64,000 bases of DNA. It comes from Siphonodentalium dalli (lineage: Eukaryota; Mollusca; Scaphopoda; Gadilida; Siphonodentaliidae). A program made the translations under genes and the position numbers. This document shows, piece after piece, positions 33,435 through 45,200 of this stretch (position 1 is the first letter of the stretch; each line of letters starts with the position of its first letter). The notes beneath the pieces were generated by a model that did no database searches, was not told the origin of the DNA, and saw only the letters and a program-made list of their open reading frames with translations. The stretch lies in the NCBI GenBank assembly GCA_032622095.1, contig CP136066.1, positions 58,742,609 to 58,806,608 of the forward strand. The letters are read 5' to 3'.

Positions 33435-35573
33435 ATGGAAGAATTGAACGCTCAATTGATGGGTAATTATGAAGATGACGAAGATCTGATGGAAGATACA
33501 CGGTCTGGAGACGACGAAGATATACACTATGCGCAGCAAGGGGATACGCCGATAGGGGAACGGGAATTGTGGGACACGAATGGGATGAAGTGCAAGGTAC
33601 CCGGGTGTCCGTCCAGTGACACATTTTTCAAACATCCTGGAAGATTTTACGACCACTGGAACAAAATTCACAAACCAACAACGAAAGTGTATCGCTGCAT
33701 GTGCAGTCAGTTTTTCACGAAAGCCAGTCGACTCAAAACTCATTTAAAACAATCGACGGCGTTCCCAGAAAAACGAGGACCCAACAGAAGGAATGAAATC
33801 CACGAAGGGGGAGAGCCATCAGAAGTTAAGAATAGATCATATGTAAACCCTGGTGATATTCTACCCCCACGGCTAATTGACAGTAATTATCAGAACTCAA
33901 AGGAACACGCAACAACAGAAGAGGGAGCCCTTCCAACGTCAGACTTGAGTATTTCCGTAAAAATATCACACCCGCCCGCGCACTCCGACGACGCACCGCC
34001 CACTCACTCCGACGAAGCACCACCCACTCACTTCTACGACGCACCGCCCACTCTCTCCGACGACGCAAAACATATAATAGAAACCAAAGGTCAGTTCGCG
34101 ATCGGTTCTTATGCGATAACGACAGAAGTTGATAATAAAACTTGGGTAAATCTTGGAAACGTTCTGCCACTAAATATAACAATGGGTGCACATGGGTCAC
34201 CGGAGCGACACAAGAGTCTGAATGAAGACCGCGGTGTGGACGAATATGTTATACCATCGGCGATAAACGAACGTGCGAGAGTTAAGATCGAGTCCGTTAA
34301 TGTTAAAACCGACCCCACAATCGACGTTGGTAAAATAACCGCTTCTAACACTGAGACGAGTTCTTCTGTAAAAAAATCTCGGGAGCGTAGTAGTTTCGCC
34401 GATGACACCGGGGACACCAAAGGTTGGACTTGGGTCGGCTCTAAGGGGATGATGACTTGCAGGGTTCCTAGATGTCCAGTCGTGGATTTATTCCGCTCTG
34501 CTCGTGAGTTTGACATTCACTGGATGCAATACCACGAGACTAAAAGAAGATTGTATTATTGTTCCTGTAATGAGTTTTACGTCAGACAACATCGACTCAA
34601 ATCACACTTAGAAGAGGCAGGCGATAAAGCAACTACTGACTGGGCACTGGGCCGGCGGAGAATTCCGGAAATACACGAAGATGCTGGTTCGAAAGTATTC
34701 GCGAATAAATTGTACGTAGATCCGAGGAATCTTTTGCCACCAGATGGAAAAATAGATACAAGGTCACGTGATTGCGAGAATGATCCACTCGGAGACGAAG
34801 AAACAGTTTTACCATCGACAACAGGGGAGTCCAGGCGGAATGAGGCCCGTTCCATTTCAGTAGTGGTAAAAGGAATAACCAGTCCGGCCCCTGAGAGAAG
34901 TAGCCACGTGCAGTTCCCTCGCAACCGCGTGTATGACGACTTCAAGGATACCAAAGCAACCAAAGGGTGGCCAGGAACCAGTCACACATCGGCAACAAGC
35001 AGACGTGTCCATACGTCAACCAATCGCACGCATAACGACACAGACGGCACGAGAAAGAACGAAGGCTGGTCAACATTCGGTTCTAAAGGTTTTATGAAGT
35101 GCCGAGTTCCTAAATGTCCAATCGGGGACCTATTCCATTCATCCGAGGAATTTAACAGACACTGGGACGAATATCACGAACCATTGACGACGCTGTACCA
35201 CTGTTGCTGCGATCAGGTTTTCTCAAAAGATTACCAGCTCAAATCGCACATAAAACACGACGGGGACAGAGTAAACGTCGGCTCAGAGAGCCGGAAGAGG
35301 AAGATAGAAAGACACGAAGAGGTGAAAGGGAATCCATTCGCGAATAGATTGTACGTGAATCCGCAGAACCTTCGTCCACCCCCTACAAGGAAGATGCCAC
35401 GTGACCGCGAGAGAATATCATCACGTGAACGCGAGAGTGTAATATCACGTGACCGCGAGAGAAAAATATCACGTGACCGCGAGAGAAAAATACCACGTGA
35501 CCGTAAGGGCACTCCCGATCGCGAACTTGAAGAAGATGAACCCGAAAATTGGTGTGTGGTTGATTCTGTCTGA
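33435..35573 (+). CDS. Three-module zinc-finger protein, single coding exon
   Basis: 712 residues from ATG 33435, chosen because it follows a good acceptor and starts an acidic region (MEELNAQ, residues 10-30 rich in D/E). An upstream in-frame start would cross the acceptor. Three repeated modules lie at about 51-110, 340-400 and 554-610. Each opens with M-K/T-C-x-V-P-x-C-P and an HW-x3-H pair (C53, C58, H74, H79; C342, C347, H362, H367; C556, C561, H576, H581). A second half-finger Y-x-C-x-C...LKxH follows (C88, C90, H103; C376, C378, H391; C590, C592, H605), lacking a regular fourth ligand. After each comes a Y-V-x-P-x-x-L-x-PP motif (136, 427, 640). A fourth such motif, WVNLGNVLPL at 237, has no finger. 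Proline-rich repeats with DAPPT lie at 182-211. The tail 656-697 is RDRER-rich. It may bind nucleic acid or protein; I do not know its function. Confidence 0.85.
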   Translation: MEELNAQLMGNYEDDEDLMEDTRSGDDEDIHYAQQGDTPIGERELWDTNGMKCKVPGCPSSDTFFKHPGRFYDHWNKIHKPTTKVYRCMCSQFFTKASRLKTHLKQSTAFPEKRGPNRRNEIHEGGEPSEVKNRSYVNPGDILPPRLIDSNYQNSKEHATTEEGALPTSDLSISVKISHPPAHSDDAPPTHSDEAPPTHFYDAPPTLSDDAKHIIETKGQFAIGSYAITTEVDNKTWVNLGNVLPLNITMGAHGSPERHKSLNEDRGVDEYVIPSAINERARVKIESVNVKTDPTIDVGKITASNTETSSSVKKSRERSSFADDTGDTKGWTWVGSKGMMTCRVPRCPVVDLFRSAREFDIHWMQYHETKRRLYYCSCNEFYVRQHRLKSHLEEAGDKATTDWALGRRRIPEIHEDAGSKVFANKLYVDPRNLLPPDGKIDTRSRDCENDPLGDEETVLPSTTGESRRNEARSISVVVKGITSPAPERSSHVQFPRNRVYDDFKDTKATKGWPGTSHTSATSRRVHTSTNRTHNDTDGTRKNEGWSTFGSKGFMKCRVPKCPIGDLFHSSEEFNRHWDEYHEPLTTLYHCCCDQVFSKDYQLKSHIKHDGDRVNVGSESRKRKIERHEEVKGNPFANRLYVNPQNLRPPPTRKMPRDRERISSRERESVISRDRERKISRDRERKIPRDRKGTPDRELEEDEPENWCVVDSV
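35397..35510 (+). repeat. 27-bp-type tandem repeat inside the zinc-finger coding exon
   Basis: Units of the form ATATCACGTGACCGCGAGAG are repeated about four times with changes and encode the RDRERKISRDRER tail. Each unit contains CACGTG. Repeat length is a multiple of 3, so the frame stays open. Confidence 0.85.
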
Positions 35574-36225
35574 GTTGGGAGATCGCGTAACCGATATTGT
35601 CCTTCGCAGCTGATGTGCGCTGCACAAACTGGTGTCGGTCATTTGGCTTGAGATTGAAACTACGGAAAGGGACGGTGTTATTGGTGACCATGGCAACTGT
35701 TAGTCAATTATGAACCGCACGTGTATAGACCTCCGATGACGGCATCGTGGCAAGCACAACACATGGAGCGCCTGTAGCGTGCACACCAGAACGCGATTGG
35801 ATTCGAGTACACTCCGCGATCTTCACATATGAACGTAGTTCTCTGATAACATTCACAGGCTGGTCTGGCAAAATCAATTTGAGCTATAATAGTTAATATA
35901 GTATAGTTACACATGTATATAGGACTTTTACAAAAGAACATTTTGCTATCGCAAACTGTTGTAAATACATTAGACAGTAAGTTGTTGTTTTGTACGAAAG
36001 TACTCCCAAGAATATTTATGATGCGTCAGTTTGCGCAATATCCAAAACATAAACTGGAAAATTAGTCATACACTCTACATTTCTCTGCAGCTGTTCTTTT
36101 TAAGTTTAGATGCATCAACATCACCAACAGTATAGTAGTCAAATCTAGCCATTGTATACTTTTAAATAATTACGTTTGTGAATTGGGTTATAGCTCTTCT
36201 ATGGAACACTGTTATAATCACTTCC
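35574..36225 (+). other. Probable 3' untranslated region and downstream DNA
   Basis: No coding features after the TGA at 35571-35573. I see no AATAAA before the family F element. AATAAA inside that element (about 36421) is a candidate signal. Confidence 0.35.
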
Positions 36226-36815
36226 TTAAAGGGGTACTGTACGCCAAATATTGTTGTTGGTTTCTATAGTCTCCGAGTCGGAGAATAAGGTAACAATTTT
36301 TCCATTATTTGAAAGTCTGTTGAGTACGAAGTCATGTTACGGATGACAAATTTACCGGAATGCAAAAATACAAATTGTCGTTGTCGAGTAATTTTTGTAA
36401 AGTTTTCAACCAAATGAATCAAATAAAAGTTATATTATATGCATACTAGTCCCATATAATCATTTAAGTTATTGTATCGTCGCTAGTCAGTGAGTGGCTT
36501 GAGTGTTCTCCCCGTATCATCATAATATTTTAAGCGATCGTGTGTGCGATCGGTTTAAAAATCCAGTATCCCTCAATTACTGTTTTTGATTACGGTAATT
36601 CGTAATTTAATTGACGCCATTTTATGGCTCCAGTCATAAATTCAATTTATATCAAATTATTAACTTTTAAATATTAAATATTAAGATAGCCTATTAACCT
36701 GAGCGTTTACAGAATACATCTTCGACTCAAATTACTTATGTTTCTATATATTATCGATATTAGATCGTTGTTGTCAACGGAAATTTAATGAAAATGGCGT
36801 ACAGTACCCCTTTAA
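36226..36815. mobile_element. TTAA element, family F (copy 2)
   Basis: TTAAAGGGGTACTGTAC at 36226 and GTACAGTACCCCTTTAA ending at 36815. The interior shares TTTTATGGCTCCAGTCATAA and AGCCTATTAACC words with the copy at 19868. No open frame of note. Confidence 0.85.
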
Positions 36816-36818
36816 TGT

Positions 36819-36990
36819 CGCACCGAAAGCACCAGAAGCTACAAAATGTGCACCATTAATCGCGCGCCCAAAGCGACATATCGCATGTTATGGTGCGCGC
36901 AGAAAGCGCCGATATTAATGCGCACATTTTGTCGCTTTCGGCGCCCGACCAATGGCGCACATTTTGTCAGAAGCACCATTAGTAATGGGC
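36819..36990. repeat. Inverted and direct repeats of a GCGCACATTTTGTC module
   Basis: ACAAAATGTGCACCATTAAT (36841) is mirrored by ATTAATGCGCACATTTTGTC (about 36914). The module returns as AATGGCGCACATTTTGTCAG at 36951. AAAGCGACA and TGTCGC words also alternate. Much more GC-rich than its flanks. Confidence 0.7.
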
Positions 36991-37948
36991 CTAATAGTAT
37001 TCTACAATCTTCAACTAGATTCACCCATTCGTGATAGTCATATCTAACAGTTATATTTAATTATTATAGTTTTAAATGAGATTTACCAGACCCAAATCGG
37101 GGATTGAGACCAGAAGTACGATCACTTCGGGTTTTCTATCACCATCGCTTTGGCCTACCAACATCATAGCAATACAACAGGACCCAACATCATATTATCA
37201 GGAGCTCTTGTTACTTACTGGTAACCAGGGGTGATATCCTCTCATAAAATGCTGAAAAATCCAATTCCACTGCATATATGTGCCTGCATGGGGGGGGGGG
37301 GGGTGGTACCCATGTTTAAGTACTGCTGCTAATTTTCTATGGTGCTGATGGGTCCTGTTATATTGATATTTATTGCTATGATGCTGTTAGGGCAAAATGA
37401 TGCTGTTAAGAAAATTTAGCAATATTTTTCCTAAAGTTGTCATTTTTGCGGTGTATGTCTAATACGAGGGTCGAGCGACTTGTGCAAAAACCAAGATATG
37501 TAAATAACATTCAAGAATATATCTATATTTTTTTAATATTTTAATATTGATGGCGCTGGTGTCTGCAAAACGGCAGGAATAGCCATCTCAATTGTGGCGT
37601 ACATTTTATTTGTAATAGCCAACATGCACCAGCCATTATTATAATATTTCACAATATACATGTTTTTTCCTCGAATTGTTCAGATCACCCAAACAGCGCA
37701 CAAATGACAACTCAAAAATGTGTTTATTTGCAACCGACGTATACCACTATTGTGTCTGGATATACATGTCATGTGGCTGACAGGTTAATGTGGAAATGTG
37801 CATATGGTGTCTTTGTGGGCACGCTCTGTCGTATAAGCATACATGTATATACTGAACATATCGGCATAATTGTGGAACATATATATGGAACCATTTGGAG
37901 TCACCCACTTCAACTCTACTGATAACCAGGTTATCACTCTCTGTGGTG
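36991..37948. other. Gene-free stretch with a G run
   Basis: A run of 14 G lies at 37290-37303. Apart from that nothing is supported. Confidence 0.35.
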
Positions 37949-38226
37949 TAACCCCTTCTATACTAAATGGATTCTCCCCAATCAGTTATAAAGCTATATT
38001 TGTGAATGGTCTATTATTCATTTGAAGTGTTCAGGATATTCCAGAATACGACAGTCAGGCGAAAAGATAATACATGTGCTGAAGGAGGCTTCAAATTCAT
38101 CAGTGAGAAATAGTCAGATAATAATTTCAACAAATGACCTATGGTTTATAACTTATTATCTGAATATTTCCTATGGGACATAGTATGACATACTCGTCAA
38201 TGAGTATTTACTATAGAAAGGGTTCA
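37949..38226. mobile_element. Family C MITE (copy 5, inverted)
   Basis: TAACCCCTTCTATACTAAAT to TTTACTATAGAAAGGGTTCA, with GGTCTATTATTCATTTGAAG and AACTTATTATCTGAATATTT inside. It runs opposite to copies 1 and 2. Both TTAA sites have decayed. Confidence 0.7.
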
Positions 38227-38409
38227 TTTATATAACACTCCCGTATGGAGCCTCACGCCGACCTAAGCAGACGACAGTCATCAGTGCATCGTTCTCTCGG
38301 TCTGGGGCTCCATTGATGTGTCATCAATGAGTATTTAAAATAAAAAGTGCTAATTACAAATCGACTGCAGAACCTATTGTAGTCATGCAGATTTTCCTGC
38401 CACAATACT

Positions 38410-38549
38410 ACTGTAATGCCCTAAATAATAAACTTCTTAAACACAGCAGAATTATGTGTAACTTTTCAGGATTTAGTCGGAAATATGACTTGGAAAAAGT
38501 TACCCATAATACTGTGGTTAAGAAGTCGATTATTTATGGCATTACTGTA
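38410..38549. mobile_element. Family E MITE (copy 4, internally deleted)
   Basis: ACTGTAATGCCCTAAATAAT at the left and GGCATTACTGTA at the right, with arms GGATTTAGTCGGAAATATG and the shortened complement. Confidence 0.75.
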
Positions 38550-38698
38550 TATCCCTGGCTAAATTGTAAGCCGACTCCAAAATACAAATGACTCTGTCCG
38601 AGTGTGTCGCTTTGCAGAAGTCAACGATAAACACGAGAGGGAGCTATGTTTTGTAAGAATTGTGCCATATTACACAAATTGGTAACCTTTCTAAAAGT

Positions 38699-38954
38699 TG
38701 ACCCTTTCTATACTCAATACTCATTGGTGGTAGATCCCTTATGAAATATTCAGATAATAAATTCAACAAATGACCATAGCTTTGTTGAACTTATTATCGG
38801 AACATTTCACTCCAATAAATAGGACTCCTCCTGCACATTTATGATCTGTCGTCTGCTTCTTTTTCGTGAAAGTCCTTCCAGATGAATAATAGACCATTCC
38901 AATGTATACTTTAATAATTGAATGGGAGAATCCATTTAGTATAGAACGGGTTAG
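38699..38954. mobile_element. Family C MITE (copy 6)
   Basis: GACCCTTTCTATACTCAATA to ATTTAGTATAGAACGGGTTA with all family internal words. The right end is intact up to GGGTTAG; the left TTAA has become TTGA. Confidence 0.75.
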
Positions 38955-39800
38955 TACTCTAGATTTTCAACGAAGTCACTAGTTTGAAGGTTTTTTGAAA
39001 ATTGTTCATGGATCTACTACACCTGCTGAAACAATCCAGTTCTGAGCCTGCATTCGCCACCTTGGAGATGTTTTCAGGGTTCTAACCAGTATAGTGTGAT
39101 AACAAAGAACATGTATATAACTCAGTTTAGCACTACATATATATTGCTAATTTATCTTGAGATAGTACGATATAAACCACATTGGTGTACACCCAACATT
39201 TGCAACTTGCTACTTAAAACCAATAGCGCTATATATTAAAGACATATTATGGTCCGGTGCGTGAAACTGATAATTTAGTTCTCAGGCGCTATGCCAACTG
39301 GGAGAATGTAGCATTCTACTAACATCGCCCAAAATCTCAAAGAAATCGACCACCGTCTGAACTACTTTCAATGTAAATATTTACATCTCGATTCGGGACT
39401 CAACAATCGGCGATAAACTAACGCAAATTATTTTGCCATCGATACTAATTGCATTTAATAAATATATAAGACCGACGGTGTGTATTGTAAATTTGGGTTA
39501 ATATTCATAAAACTAACTACTTTGAGCAAGATTATTCTCCATTTCTGTTTGATCACCCAACTGGAGTGTTTCACATCACTTTAAAGCAACGTGGCGGTTT
39601 GAGCTTCAAAATACAACTAATAATATTCGCTTTTGAGATTTTGCCGGTATCGAGATAAGTCGATAAATACCCGAACTACTTTTCTACAAAACGAATGAAA
39701 ATTATCGAAAAATTATAAGAATAAAAACACGTATTTACAGCGCTATATGTCGACGAACTTGTTCTGAACTCTTCCGCGTATGTATGTTTTGATATACCTC
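38955..39800. other. Gene-free stretch, nothing recognised
   Basis: No supported exon, RNA or repeat. Confidence 0.3.
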
Positions 39801-40201
39801 TTAACCCTTTACCCAACAAACCGGCCAAAACCGGCCAAATAAAGCTTCAACAGCCTAAAATATCTTCGGTCTGTCTCAATAAAACCATACAAATATGGAT
39901 ATCATTGGAACCGGCTCCTTGACCACATTGTGATGGTTACAGTTATGCCCTGTGCCAATGCATTCTCTTATATATGCGAGTCGACCATAGGTCGCCTCGC
40001 ATATATAAGAGAATGCATTGGCCTAAAAAAATCTTTTTTTTTAACACTTTTTACCATTTTTTCTTACATTCTTTAACAATTTTATAATTTTTAATGTGTT
40101 AAGCCAATGCATTCTCTTATATATGCGAGGCGACCTATGGTCGACTCGCATATATAAGAGAATGCATTGGCACAGGGCCCTTCTGTTGGGTAAAGGGTTA
40201 A
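39801..40201. mobile_element. TTAA MITE, family A2 (copy 2, two hairpins)
   Basis: TTAA at 39801-39804 and 40198-40201. Left CCCTTTACCCAACAAACCGG, right CCTTCTGTTGGGTAAAGGG. Two copies of the shared hairpin lie head to head: 39955-40022 and 40105-40177. Between them is the TTCTTACATTCTTTAACAAT segment also found in family A. It looks like a composite of family A and A2 parts. Confidence 0.88.
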
Positions 40202-40421
40202 CAAATTATTACGCCCTATGGGTGTTTTCTCAGGAGGTGTTTTGTCAATGGACCAATGGCGAAATATGATTAAACGTACTTGGATATTTTCATACGGTAC
40301 TTGAACCATATGATTAGAAAGGTACTTGTTGTATTTATAATTTTTGGGTTTGAACGAGCCATGTCCGTTTAAACAGTCAATTGTGCATTCTGTCAAGAGT
40401 TGAGATCTCGGAGTACAAATG

Positions 40422-40920
40422 TACCCCTTTCTATAGTAAATTGATTTTCCCATTCAGTTATAAAAAAAAATACATTGGGATGGTCTAGTATTCATTATAT
40501 ACAGTAATGCCCAAAGTAATTGACCACTTAACCACAGCAGAATTATGGATAATTTTTCAGGATTTAGTCGGAAATATGGCTTGTTGCATTTCATCGGAAA
40601 GCTCTCGAGGAGGGCTTTCTGATGAATGGCAACAATCCATTACTAGACAATTCCAATGTATATTCCATGGTTTTCTACAGCTAGGAACTGTAAATGGGGA
40701 CCTAGATTACAGCTCGTATTATCTCTATAGAGGGGTGTTTTGGACAAATTAACAGGCGACAATATGACGAAAAAATAATACAAGTGCAGAAGGGTTCATA
40801 TTCTTTGGTGGGGGAAATGTTCAGATAATACATTCAACAATAGTCGTTTGTTGAACTTATTATCTGAACGTTTCCTAAGGGAACTACTTGTCAACGATTA
40901 TTTAGCATAGAAAGGGTTAA
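40422..40920. mobile_element. Family C MITE (copy 7) with nested family E
   Basis: The left end TACCCCTTTCTATAGTAAAT and right end ATTTAGCATAGAAAGGGTTAA bracket family C words. A truncated family E copy is inserted at 40501-40645 (ACAGTAATGCCCAAAGTAAT to GATGAATGGCAACAATCCA). Confidence 0.75.
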
Positions 40921-41370
40921 TGGTACTCAATCCGATCAGACGCTCCTAAATGACTATTTATTTGGCTTCGTTGGTAAACAATATTTGATTCGAGTCAAGG
41001 AACCCACCCATCAAAGCTCAGAGTGATCAGATATCGATTTTTTTTATTTCTCGAGATGTGTAATAGTATGTGGCCCAGAAACACGTGGCCAAACGTAGGG
41101 CTCGCACAAAATTGTGGATGAAGATGGATAACTCTAAAATCAAGTGGTAATATGTCAATATTCGTGATACTTCAGTGATAATACGGCCATATTTTGTTGA
41201 ACAAAATGTTGATAAATAACAAGTTTTGGGATATTTGATAGCATATAGTTGACAGTGGTTAGCATTATTTTGTTGCAATAAATCGATTCTGATAACTAAA
41301 GCGTATATTGAAGAAATGTTGTTGTATCTTGTTGGTATGGGGACCGTCTGATCGGATTGAGTACCTTTAA
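40917..41370. mobile_element. TTAA MITE, family G (copy 3)
   Basis: The left TTAATGGTACTCAATCCGAT shares its TTAA with the right end of the family C element before it. The right end is TCGGATTGAGTACCTTTAA. Inner words GATTCGAGTCAAGGAACCCA and CATCAAAGCTCAGAG are typical. The 133-residue minus-strand open frame inside shows no known domain. Confidence 0.8.
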
Positions 41371-41840
41371 ACTTCGCATTTATCTGCACGTTGATGGAAT
41401 TCCTGTTAAAGATTATTACAAATTGCAATACAATTTTGTTTTCTGATGAAATTTTGGTATGGGAGGAATGTTATATTATTAAAATCTTCATATAATTCGC
41501 TGATTCGTGTTTTATTGAAATAACGAGTGTTTATCTTGACTGGTGTGATGAAATTTGAAAACAGTTGATAACTTTGACATTCCCGAGCATATAAAGTAAA
41601 TGTTAACAACTATTCGATTTCTTATTTTATTTTACTTTTCTATTTTTGGTTTTAAACTAAATTGGCTAATGTCTGTTGGAAGATCGTACATAATTTACAA
41701 CACAACCAGAAACATCGCAGACGTTTGAACTTGAAGTCATTTTGACTTTCGGTTTTGATATAATGCCTGGAATGGTCAAGTTAGCACGCAGGTTACCCAA
41801 TGTTTCAATGTTATGTATATTCCATGCCATTATGGGAATA
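41371..41840. other. Gene-free stretch, nothing recognised
   Basis: AT-rich DNA next to the hAT-type MITE with no supported feature. Confidence 0.3.
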
Positions 41841-42237
41841 ATAACATGCAGGGGCGCCGGAAGAGGGTGGCAGAGGGGGCAGCTGACCCCCCTGCCCTTG
41901 ACCAAGGGGGGGGGGGGGGGCGAGCGGGTGCAGGACTTGCCCTTTTTATGGAGACAGAAAATGCTTTTTGTGTGTTTAATCTCGTGTTTTTATAGCAAAA
42001 TGTGACTTTTTTGGTCCAAATACCACCAATTTCACACGGAATATTAATTTTTTGTCAATTTTATCACAAAACGGCCTTAAAAACCGACAAATACCATTAA
42101 AATAGGGATTTTTGCCACAATGAATTTATGGTTATTTTCCCGAGTTTGCCGAGAAAATGCCATTTTTTGCGGAAAATTGCCCTTTTTGTAGGCTCTGTCC
42201 CCTGCCCTTGGATGCTTCCGGCGCCCCTGATAACATG
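41841..42237. mobile_element. hAT-type MITE with perfect 8-bp target duplication
   Basis: ATAACATG at 41841-41848 and again at 42230-42237 flank an element of 381 bp (41849-42229). Its ends are CAGGGGCGCCGGAAG and CTTCCGGCGCCCCTG, perfect 15-bp inverted repeats. An 8-bp duplication with CAGGG ends is the mark of hAT elements. A second, imperfect pairing involves CCCCTGCCCTTG (41889 and 42199). No transposase open frame. Confidence 0.93.
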
Positions 42238-45200
42238 AGAACGATTCCACGTTCAACATTTCCAAAACGAAGAACTGCGAAGAAAGATGTTTTCGAAATT
42301 TTGTCATGACTCGAGCTGATGACTCATGTATTTTCGGTGGAGGCCAAGACGATCACTACAAACAAGACGATCACTACAAACAAGACGATCACTACAAACA
42401 AGACGATCACTACAAACAAGACGATCACTACAAACAAGACGATCACAACAAACAAGACGATCACTACAAACAAGACGATCACTACAAACAAGACGATCAC
42501 TACAAACAAGACGATCACTACACACAAGTCGATCACTACAAACAAGACGATCACTACAAACAAGACGGTCACTACAAACAAGACGATCACTACAAACAAG
42601 ACGGTCACTACAAACAAGACGATCACAACAAACAAGACGATCACTACAAACAAGACGGTCACAACAAACAAGACGATCACAACAAACAAGACGATCACTA
42701 CAAACAAGACGATCACTACAAACAAGACGATCACTACAAACAAGACGATCACAACAAACAAGACGATCACTACAAACAAGACGATCACTACAAACAAGAC
42801 GGTCACTACAAACAAGACGATCACAACAAACAAGACGATCACAACAAACAAGACGATCACTACAAACAAGACGATCACTACAAACAAGACGGTCACAACA
42901 AACAAGACGATCACAACTAACAAGACGATCACTACAAACAAGACGATCACTACAAACAAGACGGTCACTACAAACAAGACGATCACAACAAACAAGACGA
43001 TCACTACAAACAAGACACTACAAACAAGACGATCACTACAAACAAGGCGATCACAACAAACAAGACGATCACTACAAACAAGACGATCACTACAAACAAG
43101 ACGGTCACAACAAACAAGACGATCACTACAAACAAGACGATCACTACAAACAAGACGATCACAACAAACAAGACGATCACAACAAACAAGACGATCACTA
43201 CAAACAAGACGATCACTACAAACAAGACGATCACTACAAACAAGGCGATCACAACAAACAAGGCGATCACAACAAACAAGACGATCACTACAAACAAGAC
43301 GATCACTACAAACAAGACGATCACTACAAACAAGACGATCACTACAAACAAGACGATCACAACAAACAAGACGGTCACTACAAACAAGACGGTCACTACA
43401 AACAAGGCGATCACTACAAACAAGGCGATCACTACAAACAAGGCGATCACTACAAACAAGACGATCACTACAAACAAGACGATCACAACAAACAAGACGA
43501 TCACAACAAACAAGACGATCACTACAAACAAGACGATCACTACAAACAAGGCGATCACTACAAACAAGGCGATCACTACAAACAAGGCGATCACTACAAA
43601 CAAGGCGATCACAACAAACAAGGCGATCACAACAAACAAGACGATCACAACAAACAAGACGATCACTACAAACAAGGCGATCACTACAAACAAGCCGATC
43701 ACTACAAACAAGGCGATCACAACAAACAAGACGATCACTACAAACAAGACGATCACAACAAACAAGGCGATCACAACAAACAAGACGATCACTACAAACA
43801 AGGCGATCACAACAAACAAGACGATCACAACAAACAAGACGATCACTACAAACAAGGCGATCACTACAAACAAGGCGATCACAACAAACAAGACGATCAC
43901 TACAAACAAGACGATCACTACAAACAAGGCGATCACAACAAACAAGGCGATCACAACAAACAAGGCGATCACAACAAACAAGACGATCACTACAAACAAG
44001 GCGATCACAACAAACAAGACGATCACTACAAACAAGTCGATCACAACAAACAAGTCGATCACAACAAACAAGACGATCACAACAAACAAGACGATCACAA
44101 CAAACAAGACGATCACTACAAACAAGACGATCACTACAAACAAGGCGATCACTACAAACAAGGCGATCACTACAAACAAGACGATCACTACAAACAAGGC
44201 GATCACAACAAACAAGGCGATCACAACAAACAAGACGATCACTACAAACAAGACGATCACTACAAACAAGACGATCACTACAAACAAGACGATCACTACA
44301 AACAAGACGGTCACAACAAACAAGACGATCACAACAAACAAGACGATCACTACAAACAAGACGATCACTACAAACAAGACGATCACAACAAACAAGACGA
44401 TCACTACAAACAAGACGGTCACTACAAACAAGACGATCACTACAAACAAGACGATCACTACAAACAAGACGATCACAACAAACAAGACGATCACTACAAA
44501 CAAGACGGTCACAACAAACAAGACGATCACAACAAACAAGACGATCACTACAAACAAGACGATCACTACAAACACGACGATCACTACAAACAAGACGATC
44601 ACTACAAACAAGACGATCACTACAAACACGACGATCACTACAAACAAGACGATCACAACAAACAAGACGATCACTACAAACAAGACGATCACTACAAACA
44701 AGACGGTCACTACAAACAAGACGATCACTACAAACAAGACGATCACAACAAACAAGACGATCACTACAAACAAGACGGTCACAACAAACAAGACGATCAC
44801 AACAAACAAGACGATCACTACAAACAAGGCGATCACTACAAACAAGGCGATCACTACAAACAAGACGATTACAACAAACAAGACGATCACAACAAACAAG
44901 ACGATCACTACAAACAAGACGATCACTACAAACACGACGATCACTACAAACAAGACGATCACTACAAACAATACGATCACTACAAACAAGACGATCACAA
45001 CAAACAAGACGATCACTACAAACAAGACGATCACAACAAACAAGACGATCACTACAAACAAGACGGTCACAACAAACAAGACGATCACAACAAACAAGAC
45101 GATCACTACAAACAAGACGATCACAACAAACAAGACGATCACTACAAACAAGACGATCACAACAAACAAGACGATCACTACAAACAAGACGATCACTACA

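Noticed and set aside
33826-34963. Minus-strand open frames inside the zinc-finger exon
   Set aside because: They are shadows of the plus-strand coding sequence.
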